Numbered from the stretch's first letter, positions 8,653 to 16,819 are shown. The stretch: 25,068 nt of DNA from JBEICQ01 sp046297395 (GCA_046297395.1 JBKCNM010000020.1:1-25068), one strand, 5' to 3'. Notes: generated from the letters alone by a model not told the origin. Numbers and translations are program-made.

Positions 8653-9431
8653 TCGCCTTTAAAAACAGGATTGCGTTTTTCCAGAAAGGCCGCTACTCCC
8701 TCTTTGTAATCATGTGTATTCGCCGAGATGGACTGGTATTTCCCTTCTTCGGAAAGTTGTTTTTCGAATCCGTTTTGCAAGGAGGCATTCAGGAGAGATT
8801 TGGTGTACTCAATGGCCTTGGTTGGCATAGCGGCCAGTTTAAGTGCCATGCCGAGCGCTTCCTCCTGTAATTTATCATCAGGAACACTTTTATAAATCAT
8901 TCCCATCTTTTCAGCTTCCTCTGCACCCACTTTTTCACCACTGAACATTAGGGCACTGGCTCTTTGCATGCCAATCAGCCTAGGAAGCATATAAGTTCCG
9001 CCACTGTCGGGTATAAGTCCAATTTTACTGAATGCCTGTATAAAAGAACTGCTTTTTGCTGCAAAAGTGATGTCGCAGCTCAAGGCAATGTTTGCTCCGG
9101 CTCCGGCAGCTACTCCATTTACGGCACAAATAACCGGTTTGGTCAGAAAACGAATTTTGGTCACCACAGGGTTGTAGTGCTCCTCTACAATTCTGGTGAT
9201 ACCTACTCCATCGGGATCTATGGCTTCAGATAAATCCTGTCCCGCACAGAAAGCTTTTCCATTTCCGGTTAATAGCACACAACGAATATGTTTTTCGCGG
9301 TTGCAGTAATCCAGCGCATCCTGCAGCTCAAGTGCCATGGGTCGGACAAAGCTGTTAAACTTAGCAGGCCGGTTTAATGTGATGAGGGCGACGCCCTGGT
9401 TTTCTGAAAATTCGAGGTATTCAAACACCAT
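8649..9431 (-). CDS. paaG: Enoyl-CoA hydratase/isomerase family protein, PaaG-like
   Basis: 260 residues, the standard crotonase length. Oxyanion-hole segments are FCAGQDLSEA (61-70) and NGVAAGAGANIAL (105-117). Asp142 in GLIPDSGGT stands where PaaG enzymes carry their catalytic Asp, and the expected hydratase Glu pair is not obvious. The FCAGQDL wording and the run through FSKIGLIPDSGGTYMLPRL closely resemble PaaG (1,2-epoxyphenylacetyl-CoA isomerase, also active as a delta3,delta2-enoyl-CoA isomerase). No other phenylacetate genes are in the window, so the physiological substrate is open and a general fatty-acid isomerase role is possible. It is first in a two-gene unit with purB. Upstream, TACCTTAG at 9462-9455 with a TTG 22 bases before it is a one-mismatch promoter candidate. 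Confidence 0.82.
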   Translation of the reverse strand: MVFEYLEFSENQGVALITLNRPAKFNSFVRPMALELQDALDYCNREKHIRCVLLTGNGKAFCAGQDLSEAIDPDGVGITRIVEEHYNPVVTKIRFLTKPVICAVNGVAAGAGANIALSCDITFAAKSSSFIQAFSKIGLIPDSGGTYMLPRLIGMQRASALMFSGEKVGAEEAEKMGMIYKSVPDDKLQEEALGMALKLAAMPTKAIEYTKSLLNASLQNGFEKQLSEEGKYQSISANTHDYKEGVAAFLEKRNPVFKGE

Positions 9432-9516
9432 ATTACAAATGAAAAATGATGCTCCTAAGGTAGAGAATTTACCCTCGCGGCTTGCAACATTTGGACATAT
9501 TTAGGGTTAATTAAAC

Positions 9517-10815
9517 ATGCAAAAAATCAGAATTTGCTGGTTTCGCCGCGACCTGCGTCTCCACGATCATCATGCCCTGCATCTGGCGCTGAAAGGCTCC
9601 GTTAAAGTCATGCCCTGGTTTATATTCGCCAGCGATATCCTCGATCGACTGCCTTCGCCCTATGACCGTAGGGTAGATTTTATCTGTCAGGCACTGTCAG
9701 CCATGAAAAAAATCCTGCGTTCCATGGGCAGTGACATCAGGATTGAAAAAGGAAAACCTCTGGAGATATTCCGCAAAATTGCAGGTGAATATGCCATTGA
9801 AGGGGTTTACTGTACCCGCGACTATGAGCCCTATGCTACTGAGCGAGACAGGCAGGTAGAAACTTTCTTGCATACGATTGGGGCAAGCCTTACCTGTGTA
9901 AAGGACCAGGTGATCTTCGAACCTCATGAGGTGGTAAAAGACGATGGTAAGCCTTACACGGTATTCACTCCTTTTTCAAAGAAGTGGAAAAAATTGTTTA
10001 CACTTCATCATTTAGAAAATCACGACACTTCAGGCATGCCTCAGGGCTTGCTCAATTTTGTGGATGATTTTGACCCTGTTCCGCCCGTCATCGGATTTCA
10101 GCACACCGACATGGTTTTTGAAAATCCTGTGGTGAACCTCGATATCCTGAAAAATTATGCCGAATCACGCAACTTCCCGGCTGTGCATGGCACCACTCGT
10201 TTGGGTATTCACAACCGCTTTGGCACCATTAGCATCAGGCATCTTGTAAAATTGGCATCTGTTTCCGAATCCTGGCTCAATGAACTCATCTGGAGAGAGT
10301 TTTACATGATGATTCTGGCTTGGTATCCCCAGGTGGCCAATCAGGCGTTTAAACCTGCCTACGACCGCATTCAATGGCTCAATCGGCCGGAAGATTTTAA
10401 GCGCTGGTGTGAGGGCAATACAGGTTACCCGATGGTGGATGCAGGGATGAGAGAACTCAATGCTACAGGTTTTATGCACAACAGAACCCGTATGGTTGTC
10501 GCCAGTTTTTTAACCAAGCACTTGCTGATTGACTGGAGAATGGGGGAGGCATACTTTGCCGAAAAACTCAATGATTTTGATTTGTCTGCCAACAATGGCG
10601 GCTGGCAGTGGGCGGCCGGCAGCGGATGCGATGCAGCGCCCTATTTCAGGGTGTTTAATCCTTCGGAGCAATTAAAGAAGTTTGATCCTTCAGGAGCATA
10701 TGTTCGAAAATGGATACCTGAATGGAATACCTCTCGTTATCCCAAACCGGTGGTAGACCATGTATTCGCCCGCAACAGGGTGCTGCAGACCTACAAACAG
10801 GCCTTGAATCCGTAA
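9517..10815 (+). CDS. phr: Deoxyribodipyrimidine photolyase, class I CPD type
   Basis: 432 residues. The N-terminal antenna domain opens with ICWFRRDLRLHDHHAL. The FAD-binding domain holds ELIWREFY (256-263), TGYPMVDAGMRELNATGFMHNR (about 302-323) and NNGGWQWAAGSGCDAAPYFRVFNP (about 359-382). The electron-transfer tryptophan triad of E. coli PhrB (W306, W359, W382) aligns with W287, W340 and W363 by spacing, so the protein should be photoreducible. It repairs cyclobutane pyrimidine dimers using blue light. It is divergent from paaG across 85 bases and has no neighbouring carotenoid or light-sensing gene. A cryptochrome-like role cannot be excluded by sequence alone but is less likely. Confidence 0.93.
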   Translation: MQKIRICWFRRDLRLHDHHALHLALKGSVKVMPWFIFASDILDRLPSPYDRRVDFICQALSAMKKILRSMGSDIRIEKGKPLEIFRKIAGEYAIEGVYCTRDYEPYATERDRQVETFLHTIGASLTCVKDQVIFEPHEVVKDDGKPYTVFTPFSKKWKKLFTLHHLENHDTSGMPQGLLNFVDDFDPVPPVIGFQHTDMVFENPVVNLDILKNYAESRNFPAVHGTTRLGIHNRFGTISIRHLVKLASVSESWLNELIWREFYMMILAWYPQVANQAFKPAYDRIQWLNRPEDFKRWCEGNTGYPMVDAGMRELNATGFMHNRTRMVVASFLTKHLLIDWRMGEAYFAEKLNDFDLSANNGGWQWAAGSGCDAAPYFRVFNPSEQLKKFDPSGAYVRKWIPEWNTSRYPKPVVDHVFARNRVLQTYKQALNP

Positions 10816-10828
10816 TGATTAATTCTTT

Positions 10829-10836
10829 TACATTTG
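10829..10836 (+). promoter_or_regulatory. Candidate -7 element TACATTTG for the cyanophycinase gene
   Basis: This is an exact TAnnTTTG match. A TTG at 10804-10806 lies 22 bases before it, within the 17-23 spacing reported for Flavobacterium promoters, so the -33 half would sit inside the 3' end of the photolyase gene. Transcription would begin near 10842, at the G-rich tract. Confidence 0.5.
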
Positions 10837-10867
10837 TCGCCGGGGGGGAGGGGAAAAACCATTTGCA

Positions 10868-11734
10868 ATGAAACCCAAAGGAAAATTAATCTCTATCGGC
10901 GGCAACGAAGACAAAGGCACTGCCATTGAACCGAACTTTGCACAAAAAGATTTTCTTAATTTTTTTGAGTTCGGAATCCTCAAAAGATTTATCAAGGAAC
11001 TACCAGCCGGTGTTGATTCACATATTGAGGTAATCACCACTGCCTCATCTATCCCTGAAGAAGTAGGACAAAACTACCTTGACGCTTTCGGAAAGCTGGG
11101 CTGCACCGGTGTCAAGGTCATGCATATTAAAAAGCGTGAAGAACCTGATCATCCTGATATGCTGGAGCGTATTAAAAATTGTCATGGTGTAATGTTTACC
11201 GGAGGCAACCAAATGCGCTTGAGCATGATTTTTGGAGGCACGCGTTTCCTACAAATACTCCAGGAACGATACAGAACTGAAAATTTTGTGATTGCAGGAA
11301 CCAGTGCTGGTGCCATGGCCATGAGCAGTACCATGATTTATCAGGGCAGTTCCTCAGTGGCTTTGCTTAAGGGTGAGGTAAAAATCACCACCGGGCTCGG
11401 ATTGATGAATGATGTCATTATTGATTCCCATTTTGTGACCAGGGGCAGGTTCGGTCGTTTGGCCGAGGCAGTAGCCGGCAACCCCGGATGCATAGGAATC
11501 GGATTGGGTGAGGATACGGGCGTATTGGTAACAGATGGTCATATGCTTGAAGCCATTGGTTCCGGACTAATTATCATCTTCGACGGACATCAAATCAGAC
11601 ACTCCAACATTGCGGATGTGGAGCATGGTGCGCCTTTATCCATCGAGAATCTGGTTATTCATGTGATGGCCAAGGGAAACCATTATGATGTGGCAGGCAG
11701 GCGTTTCTTTGCCAGCAAAGCCGACATCCAGTAA
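10868..11734 (+). CDS. cphB: Cyanophycinase (peptidase family S51)
   Basis: 288 residues. The nucleophile elbow is GTSAGAMAMS with Ser146, the oxyanion-side Gln115 is in FTGGNQ, and DSHFVTRGRFGRL carries Asp186 and His188. The Gln-Ser-Asp-His spacings (31, 40, 2) equal those of Synechocystis CphB as I recall it (Q101, S132, D172, H174). The enzyme is a serine exopeptidase that releases beta-Asp-Arg dipeptides from cyanophycin. There is no Sec signal peptide (the start is MKPKGKLISIGGNEDKGTAIE), so it should be cytoplasmic. The usual partner cyanophycin synthetase cphA is not in the window; the unseen genome may carry it elsewhere. Otherwise the protein may process other beta-aspartyl peptides. 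A likely own promoter lies 32 bases upstream. Confidence 0.9.
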   Translation: MKPKGKLISIGGNEDKGTAIEPNFAQKDFLNFFEFGILKRFIKELPAGVDSHIEVITTASSIPEEVGQNYLDAFGKLGCTGVKVMHIKKREEPDHPDMLERIKNCHGVMFTGGNQMRLSMIFGGTRFLQILQERYRTENFVIAGTSAGAMAMSSTMIYQGSSSVALLKGEVKITTGLGLMNDVIIDSHFVTRGRFGRLAEAVAGNPGCIGIGLGEDTGVLVTDGHMLEAIGSGLIIIFDGHQIRHSNIADVEHGAPLSIENLVIHVMAKGNHYDVAGRRFFASKADIQ

Positions 11735-11815
11735 TCCGGAAATCGTCATAATTCACAAGATTTTTATCCGGACAGTTATGTCTTGATAATTTATTTTCTA
11801 TTTTCAACCTCTGAT

Positions 11816-12895
11816 ATGTTGAAACAGAATAAAATCCATCGGCTGGTTTTGATGTTTGTTCTGCTTGCATCATGCACGGTTTCGGCGCTTGATTCAGATT
11901 CGCTCCCAACTATTTCCAATGGGCCTAAAGAAATCGGTTTATTCAATGAAGGATGCATGCTTTATAAATCGGGAAACACCGGCGCTGCACTCGACAAATT
12001 TCGTGCTTTTAATGTGCTCAATGCCACTTTTGCAGATGGACTTCTTGCAGAAGCCAAAGTGCTTCTGTTAACCGGTAAGTATGAACCTGCAGATCTGGTT
12101 TTTTCAAAGATTCTGGAGACTAACCCCAATCATCAACAGGCCATACTTGGTAAAATCTGTATAGCATCAATGAAGGGCGATACAGCTTCTGCCTTGCAAC
12201 AACTTAAAGCACTGGCTTCATCAAATCCGAGGCAGGCCGATGTTTATTATCAAATAGGCGTTACACATTTTATTGCCGGTAATTATACAAGCGCCATTTC
12301 TGCCTTTGATTCTACCATAGTGATCAATCCTCTTCACATCACAGCTTATCATGACAGGGCAGCCGCAAAGCAAAAAGCAAAAGACTGGGCAGGTGCAATC
12401 AGGGATTACCATAAAATCCTTGAACTTGATTCCACGCATTATAAGGCTTTGATTAATCTGGCATTGACACATCAAAAAACCGGTGATTCAAAAATGGCTG
12501 CCGATCTTTTTACCAAAGCCATAAAGTTGTATCCCGGACAATCGGAGGCATGGAACAATCGGGGTTTAATTTATTTCGAAGCCGAGCAGCATGACCTTGC
12601 ACTCAGAGATTTTAAGCAGGCTGCAAAAGTGAATCCTAAAAACTCTTCTGCATTCAACAACATTGCCTGCGTGCAGTTTGCCAAAAAAGATTACAACGCA
12701 AGCATAGATGCCAGCACCCAGGCAATTAAAATCAATCCTTCTTTAGGAACAGCCTTTTTAAACCGAGGCATCGCCAAAGAAATTTTACTCGATTTGCCGG
12801 GGGCATGTGAGGATTGGATGCAAGCCAAAAAGTTGGGTGTTGAGTTGGCGAATCAATATCTTAATGAATGTTCAAAACAAGATATCGGTGAATAA
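11816..12895 (+). CDS. TPR-repeat protein, probable lipoprotein
   Basis: 359 residues from the ATG at 11816; an in-frame TTG at 11783 would add a poor N-terminus before the signal peptide. The signal (residues 1-19) ends in the lipobox LASC, so Cys20 is the likely lipidation site, although cleavage after VSA (22-24) by signal peptidase I is possible. At least six tetratricopeptide-like helical pairs follow (about 45-345), the clearest being YYQIGVTHFIAGNYTSAISAF, ALINLALTHQKTGDSKMAADLF, WNNRGLIYFEAEQHDLALRDF and FLNRGIAKEILLDLPGACEDW. TPRs bind protein partners. The gene overlaps the PorE-like gene by 32 bases, so the two are co-transcribed and may act together at the outer membrane; that partnership is inference. 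Confidence 0.85.
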   Translation: MLKQNKIHRLVLMFVLLASCTVSALDSDSLPTISNGPKEIGLFNEGCMLYKSGNTGAALDKFRAFNVLNATFADGLLAEAKVLLLTGKYEPADLVFSKILETNPNHQQAILGKICIASMKGDTASALQQLKALASSNPRQADVYYQIGVTHFIAGNYTSAISAFDSTIVINPLHITAYHDRAAAKQKAKDWAGAIRDYHKILELDSTHYKALINLALTHQKTGDSKMAADLFTKAIKLYPGQSEAWNNRGLIYFEAEQHDLALRDFKQAAKVNPKNSSAFNNIACVQFAKKDYNASIDASTQAIKINPSLGTAFLNRGIAKEILLDLPGACEDWMQAKKLGVELANQYLNECSKQDIGE

Positions 12896-14930
12896 AGGCA
12901 GTTTTGGCATATTGACCCTATTGTTTTTTTTCTTCCTAAGCAATCTTGCAATTGCACAATCTAAATTCTTTAAGGACAATATTGCCAATGGACAGGAATA
13001 CTTTGAGCAGGGAACAGCATTTCACCGAAAAGCATTGATGCATTTCCTGCGTGCAGATAGTCTTGATCCCACACATCCTGAAGTAAAATTTAAAATTGGT
13101 ATCTGCTATCTGAGTTCCTACAATAAATACCTGGCAGAAAATTTTTTTAAAAAATCTTACGAGATGAATAAAGATGTAGATCCGGATATCTTTTATTTCC
13201 TGGGATACGCCAATCAGCTCAATTACCAATTCGATTCCGCCAATTACTATTACCAAAGACATAAGGATTTTTTATTGTCTGCAAAAAAGCCGGACAAAGT
13301 AAAAATGGAAGAAGTGCAGCAGCGCTTGTTTGAAGTTGAAACAGGAAAAAGGCTGCTGCGAAAACCTAATCGAGTACAGATTGAAAATTTAGGTCCCAAC
13401 ATCAACGGACCGTTTGCGGATTACTCTCCTGCGATTTCTTCAGACGAGGATTTAATCATGTTTACATCACGCAGAAATACCACTCTTGGTGGTAACATTG
13501 ATCCGAATTATGATGAGTATTATGAGGATATTTATCAGTCTTTTCAATTCAACGGCCAATGGGGTGTGGCCCGTAATATTGGTGCACCTATCAATTCATA
13601 CGGACATGATGCCACGGTGAATCTCTCCTCTGACGGTCAAAAATTGCTGATCTATCTGGATGATAAAGGTGCTGGAAACATTTATGAATCTGTGAATACG
13701 AATACCAACTGGTCTGTACCTGTTAAATTGCCATCTCAAATTTCTTCTTCTGCGCATGAATCTTCAGCCTGTTATTCAAATGATGGAAAAACGCTCTATT
13801 TTGTAAGTGATAGGGAAGGCGGATATGGAGGCTCCGATATTTATTACTGTACGAAACAGCCAAATGGTGATTGGGGAAAGGTCTACAACATGGGAGCCAA
13901 TGTCAATACCTCCAAGGACGAGGAGAGTCCATTTATTTCATTTAACGGAAAAACTTTTTATTTCAGTTCAAAGGGTCATCAAACCATGGGTGGTTTTGAT
14001 ATCTTCAGGATGGATATGGACAGTTCAGGCAAATGGTCTTCTCCCCAAAATGTTGGCTATCCTGTAAATACGCCGGATGATGATATTAGTTTTGTGATTT
14101 CAGCCAATGGAAGACATGGCTATTATGCAGCAGTTAAAAAAGAAGGATATGGCAATCGCGATATTTACAGGCTTACCTTCCTTGGAAAGGAAAAGCGTCC
14201 TCTTGCCTTACCCAATGAGCAACTACTCATCGGCTTCAACGAGTCATTTGCTGCTATTTCAGCACAATTGCCAGAGGCACCCAAAGCCAAAGCACCCTCC
14301 CCCGGAGGACTTACTCAGCTAAAAGGAATAATAACGGATGAGCGCTCAGGGAATCCCCTGGATGCAATCATCACCATTACCGATCACTCAAACGGACAGG
14401 AAGTGGCTTCATTTACATCAAATGCAGAATCCGGGAAATATCTTGTTTCTCTTTCCTCCGGGAAAAGTTATGGAATATCCGTGAAACGGGAAAACTATCT
14501 TTTTCATTCAGAAAATTTCAATATCCCAGTTTCTGAAGTCCATAATGAAGTGGTTAAAAACATTCTGCTGAAAAGAATAGAGGTCGGCAACAAGGTTGTC
14601 CTGAACAATGTGTTCTATGACTTCAACAAAGCAATTATCCGCAGTGAGTCATTCTCTGAATTGAATCTCCTTGTAAAACTCATGGAAGAAAATCCGGCTA
14701 TCAGAATTGAACTTTCCAGTCATACAGACAACAAAGGAGGTGAAAAATACAACTTGGATTTATCTCAGAGGAGGTCTCAAGCCGTTTTGGATTACCTTGT
14801 TTCAAAAGGGATACAAAAACCAAGACTGGAAGCCAAAGGGTATGGTTTTAGCCAGCCTATTTCAAGCAATGAAACCGAAGAGGGCCGTCAATTGAACAGG
14901 AGGACAGAGTTTAAAATTCTCAGTAAATAG
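12864..14930 (+). CDS. PorE-like periplasmic protein: TPR, WD40-like propeller, carboxypeptidase-regulatory fold, OmpA domain
   Basis: 688 residues. The order is a signal peptide (1-31, LAIA|Q), a helical TPR-like region (about 35-170), a WD40-like (PD40) propeller (about 175-430) with five blades marked by YSPAISSDEDLIMF, VNLSSDGQKLLIY, ACYSNDGKTLYFVS, PFISFNGKTFYFSS and FVISANGRHGYYA, a carboxypeptidase-regulatory-like domain (about 484-565), and an OmpA C-terminal peptidoglycan-binding domain (about 573-688) with SSHTDNKG and LNRRTEF. This is the domain order published for PorE (PG1058) of the type IX secretion system. Bacteroidota carry many paralogues with this plan, so assignment as the core PorE is not secure and no symbol is given. 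Unlike a lipoprotein it has no Cys after the signal. The ATG at 12864 gives a good signal peptide; GTG 12888 is an alternative. Confidence 0.85.
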   Translation: MNVQNKISVNKGSFGILTLLFFFFLSNLAIAQSKFFKDNIANGQEYFEQGTAFHRKALMHFLRADSLDPTHPEVKFKIGICYLSSYNKYLAENFFKKSYEMNKDVDPDIFYFLGYANQLNYQFDSANYYYQRHKDFLLSAKKPDKVKMEEVQQRLFEVETGKRLLRKPNRVQIENLGPNINGPFADYSPAISSDEDLIMFTSRRNTTLGGNIDPNYDEYYEDIYQSFQFNGQWGVARNIGAPINSYGHDATVNLSSDGQKLLIYLDDKGAGNIYESVNTNTNWSVPVKLPSQISSSAHESSACYSNDGKTLYFVSDREGGYGGSDIYYCTKQPNGDWGKVYNMGANVNTSKDEESPFISFNGKTFYFSSKGHQTMGGFDIFRMDMDSSGKWSSPQNVGYPVNTPDDDISFVISANGRHGYYAAVKKEGYGNRDIYRLTFLGKEKRPLALPNEQLLIGFNESFAAISAQLPEAPKAKAPSPGGLTQLKGIITDERSGNPLDAIITITDHSNGQEVASFTSNAESGKYLVSLSSGKSYGISVKRENYLFHSENFNIPVSEVHNEVVKNILLKRIEVGNKVVLNNVFYDFNKAIIRSESFSELNLLVKLMEENPAIRIELSSHTDNKGGEKYNLDLSQRRSQAVLDYLVSKGIQKPRLEAKGYGFSQPISSNETEEGRQLNRRTEFKILSK

Positions 14931-14936
14931 TCATTC

Positions 14937-15773
14937 ATGCTTGTATTTCATTCCCATTGTCAGTTGGGTAACCAAATGTTTATTTATGCCGCTGCCCGAT
15001 CCTTGTCCAAGGCTAGAAAGCTTCCATATGCGTTGAGCGAGCTCGGACAACTGAAAAATTTTCGATTAAGTGTAAAAGACAAATTTTTGAATGCCATTTA
15101 TTTTAATTTTTTCAAGTTACAAAATAAGCTTCCCGGGGGGCGATATATGTTCAAGCATCTGCAAGATTCCAGAAAAGATTACAGCACAGAGATGATTAAA
15201 GAAAATGCATCAAATGTCTGGTACTACGGATATTTTCAGAGTGAAAAATACATGTATGGAAACAGCGATGAATTGCGTAAGTTATTCAGGATGACGAAAG
15301 CAGTGGAAAGAGAATTTCAGCTGGTAAAAGAAAAATATTTATCCGGTTTCCGCAGTTATGGAACAGTACACATCAGACTAAAAGACTACAGAACTTTTGG
15401 TCCGGATTTCTTAAAAGGACCGGATCTTACACTTCCATTTTCGTACTATCATCAATTGCTGGAAAAGCACAAGGATGAGGTGGATAGATGGATTATACTG
15501 TCTGATGAGCCGGATCTTGTTAAAAGTGAATTTGCCTATTTGGGCAGCAAAGCCATTTTTTCTGATTTTAGTCAGATGGTTGATTTTCAAATTATCATGC
15601 ATGCCAATATCTGCATCAATGCCCATAGCACATTTAGCTGGTGGGCGTCTTGGCTGAACAGCAAACAGGATAAAAAAGTTTTTGTCCCAGATTACTTTTT
15701 GGGTTTCAAGGTAGACCAGGAGTTTCCTGTTCATATTATCCCGCCACAATTTATAAGGATACGGGTAGAATGA
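14937..15773 (+). CDS. Glycosyltransferase family 11 (alpha-1,2-fucosyltransferase-like)
   Basis: 278 residues. It starts near the diagnostic LGNQMFIYAAARSL (10-23) that places GDP-fucose-dependent family 11 enzymes. The second block is VHIRLKDYR (144-152), where the family usually has HxRRGDY; here Leu148 and Lys149 replace Arg-Gly while His145, Arg147 and Asp150 stay. The third block, NAHSTFSWWASWL, is intact. The expected reaction is transfer of L-fucose to a galactose 2-OH in a surface glycan, in the cytoplasm; the donor and acceptor are inference. Six bases separate it from the PorE-like gene, and its stop overlaps the next start as ATGA, so it sits in one transcript with both. Confidence 0.82.
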   Translation: MLVFHSHCQLGNQMFIYAAARSLSKARKLPYALSELGQLKNFRLSVKDKFLNAIYFNFFKLQNKLPGGRYMFKHLQDSRKDYSTEMIKENASNVWYYGYFQSEKYMYGNSDELRKLFRMTKAVEREFQLVKEKYLSGFRSYGTVHIRLKDYRTFGPDFLKGPDLTLPFSYYHQLLEKHKDEVDRWIILSDEPDLVKSEFAYLGSKAIFSDFSQMVDFQIIMHANICINAHSTFSWWASWLNSKQDKKVFVPDYFLGFKVDQEFPVHIIPPQFIRIRVE

Positions 15774-16231
15774 TCCAAAACCAACAGCCATTTTTCAGCA
15801 TTATCATGCCCGTTTATAATCGCTCGGGAATGGTAAAAAAATCTATTGACTCGGTTCTTCAACAGGATGAAACTTCATGGGAGTTGTTGGTTATTGACGA
15901 TGGTTCAAAAGATGATACGGCAGATGTCATCAAGACGCACTACCGGCATGAACCAAGAATCAAATATATTTATCAGGAAAATCAGGAGCGTTGTGTTGCA
16001 AGAAACAATGGTATTAAAAGCGCCCAAGGCACATACACATGCTTTTTAGATAGCGACGATTTCTACAATGAAAATCACCTTTCCTCATTGCGAATGGCAA
16101 TCACCGGTCATCATCAACCAATTGCGATGTTTTTTACGGATTGCAACATTCATTCCATGGGAATCTCCTATCAAACTGAACATCTAAAATACACGCCTCA
16201 CAAACCTATTGAGTTTTTTTTAATGTATTAA
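15770..16231 (+). CDS. Glycosyltransferase family 2, N-terminal part ended by a premature TAA
   Basis: 153 residues of a GT-A domain: FSIIMPVYNRSGM strand and turn, VIDDGSKDDT for nucleotide-sugar binding, and the metal-binding FLDSDD at about residues 93-98. The frame stops at TAA 16229-16231 after EFFLMY, but the same frame continues with protein-like sequence to 16658 (see next entry). GT2 enzymes of this type are about 290-300 residues, so the fragment lacks the acceptor half, including the usual ED catalytic-base region. It is coupled to the GT11 gene by an ATGA overlap. Either the gene is a recent pseudogene, or the base is a sequencing or assembly error. Confidence 0.8.
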   Translation: MIQNQQPFFSIIMPVYNRSGMVKKSIDSVLQQDETSWELLVIDDGSKDDTADVIKTHYRHEPRIKYIYQENQERCVARNNGIKSAQGTYTCFLDSDDFYNENHLSSLRMAITGHHQPIAMFFTDCNIHSMGISYQTEHLKYTPHKPIEFFLMY

Positions 16232-16660
16232 ATTCTTCCATCCAGGGTTTGTAGTCATCATTCTATACTCAAAGAGTTTACCTTTCTCCCGCATATCGTC
16301 ATTGGAGAAGATACGATTCTCTGGTCGCGAATCGCTACCCGGTTTCCTATTTTTCATGTGCCGCAGCCTTCAGTGAATTATCAAATACATGACTCAAATT
16401 CGGTCAATCTTAAAAACAATGTTTTCCTCGACAGAATGCTGGGACTTGAAGAACTGTTTAAACTACCTGAAATGCAGGGAAGAGTAAGCAGAGCAATTAA
16501 AAACAGGGCGCGAAGTGACTGTTACTTTGGAATCGCTAGGCACCATGAAATGCACCGCAGATTTTTTAAAATGCTCTATTCCATTTTGTGCTCGCTTTGG
16601 TATGAACCAAGGGGGCCAAGAGTAAAGAAGAAAATATTTATGATCTATGATTATTTTTAA
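16232..16660 (+). pseudogene. C-terminal half of the interrupted GT2 gene
   Basis: Directly after the TAA, in the same frame, translation gives ILPSRVCSHHSILKEF, then HIVIGEDTILWSRIA, NYQIHDSNSVNLKNN and SDCYFGIARHHEM, ending at TAA 16658. GEDTILW is the ED catalytic-base segment expected about 110-120 residues after FLDSDD in GT2 enzymes, so both parts form one gene of about 295 residues (15770-16660). The GTG at 16358 could only start a fragment lacking this motif. No frameshift is needed to join the halves, only one changed codon. Confidence 0.75.
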
Positions 16661-16819
16661 TATCCAAATGGATGCTTTTGCAGCCATGCTCAAACAAACC
16701 AAACATTCTGTTTTATAATTATTAGTCAGTGTTTATGCTAAATCAAACGGATAGTTGTTTGTTGTCTTTTGTCAGTATTGATTTTTTACGCATTTTCGTA
16801 CTTACAAATCTGTTTAAAG

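Noticed and set aside
11735..11772. TCCGGA present twice, 26 bases apart, before the TPR gene
   Set aside because: A six-base self-complementary word seen twice is easily chance, and no T-run or promoter element is linked to it.
16358..16660. Separate 100-residue gene starting at GTG 16358
   Set aside because: It is the in-frame tail of the interrupted GT2 gene; the catalytic ED segment lies before this GTG, so it is not an independent gene.
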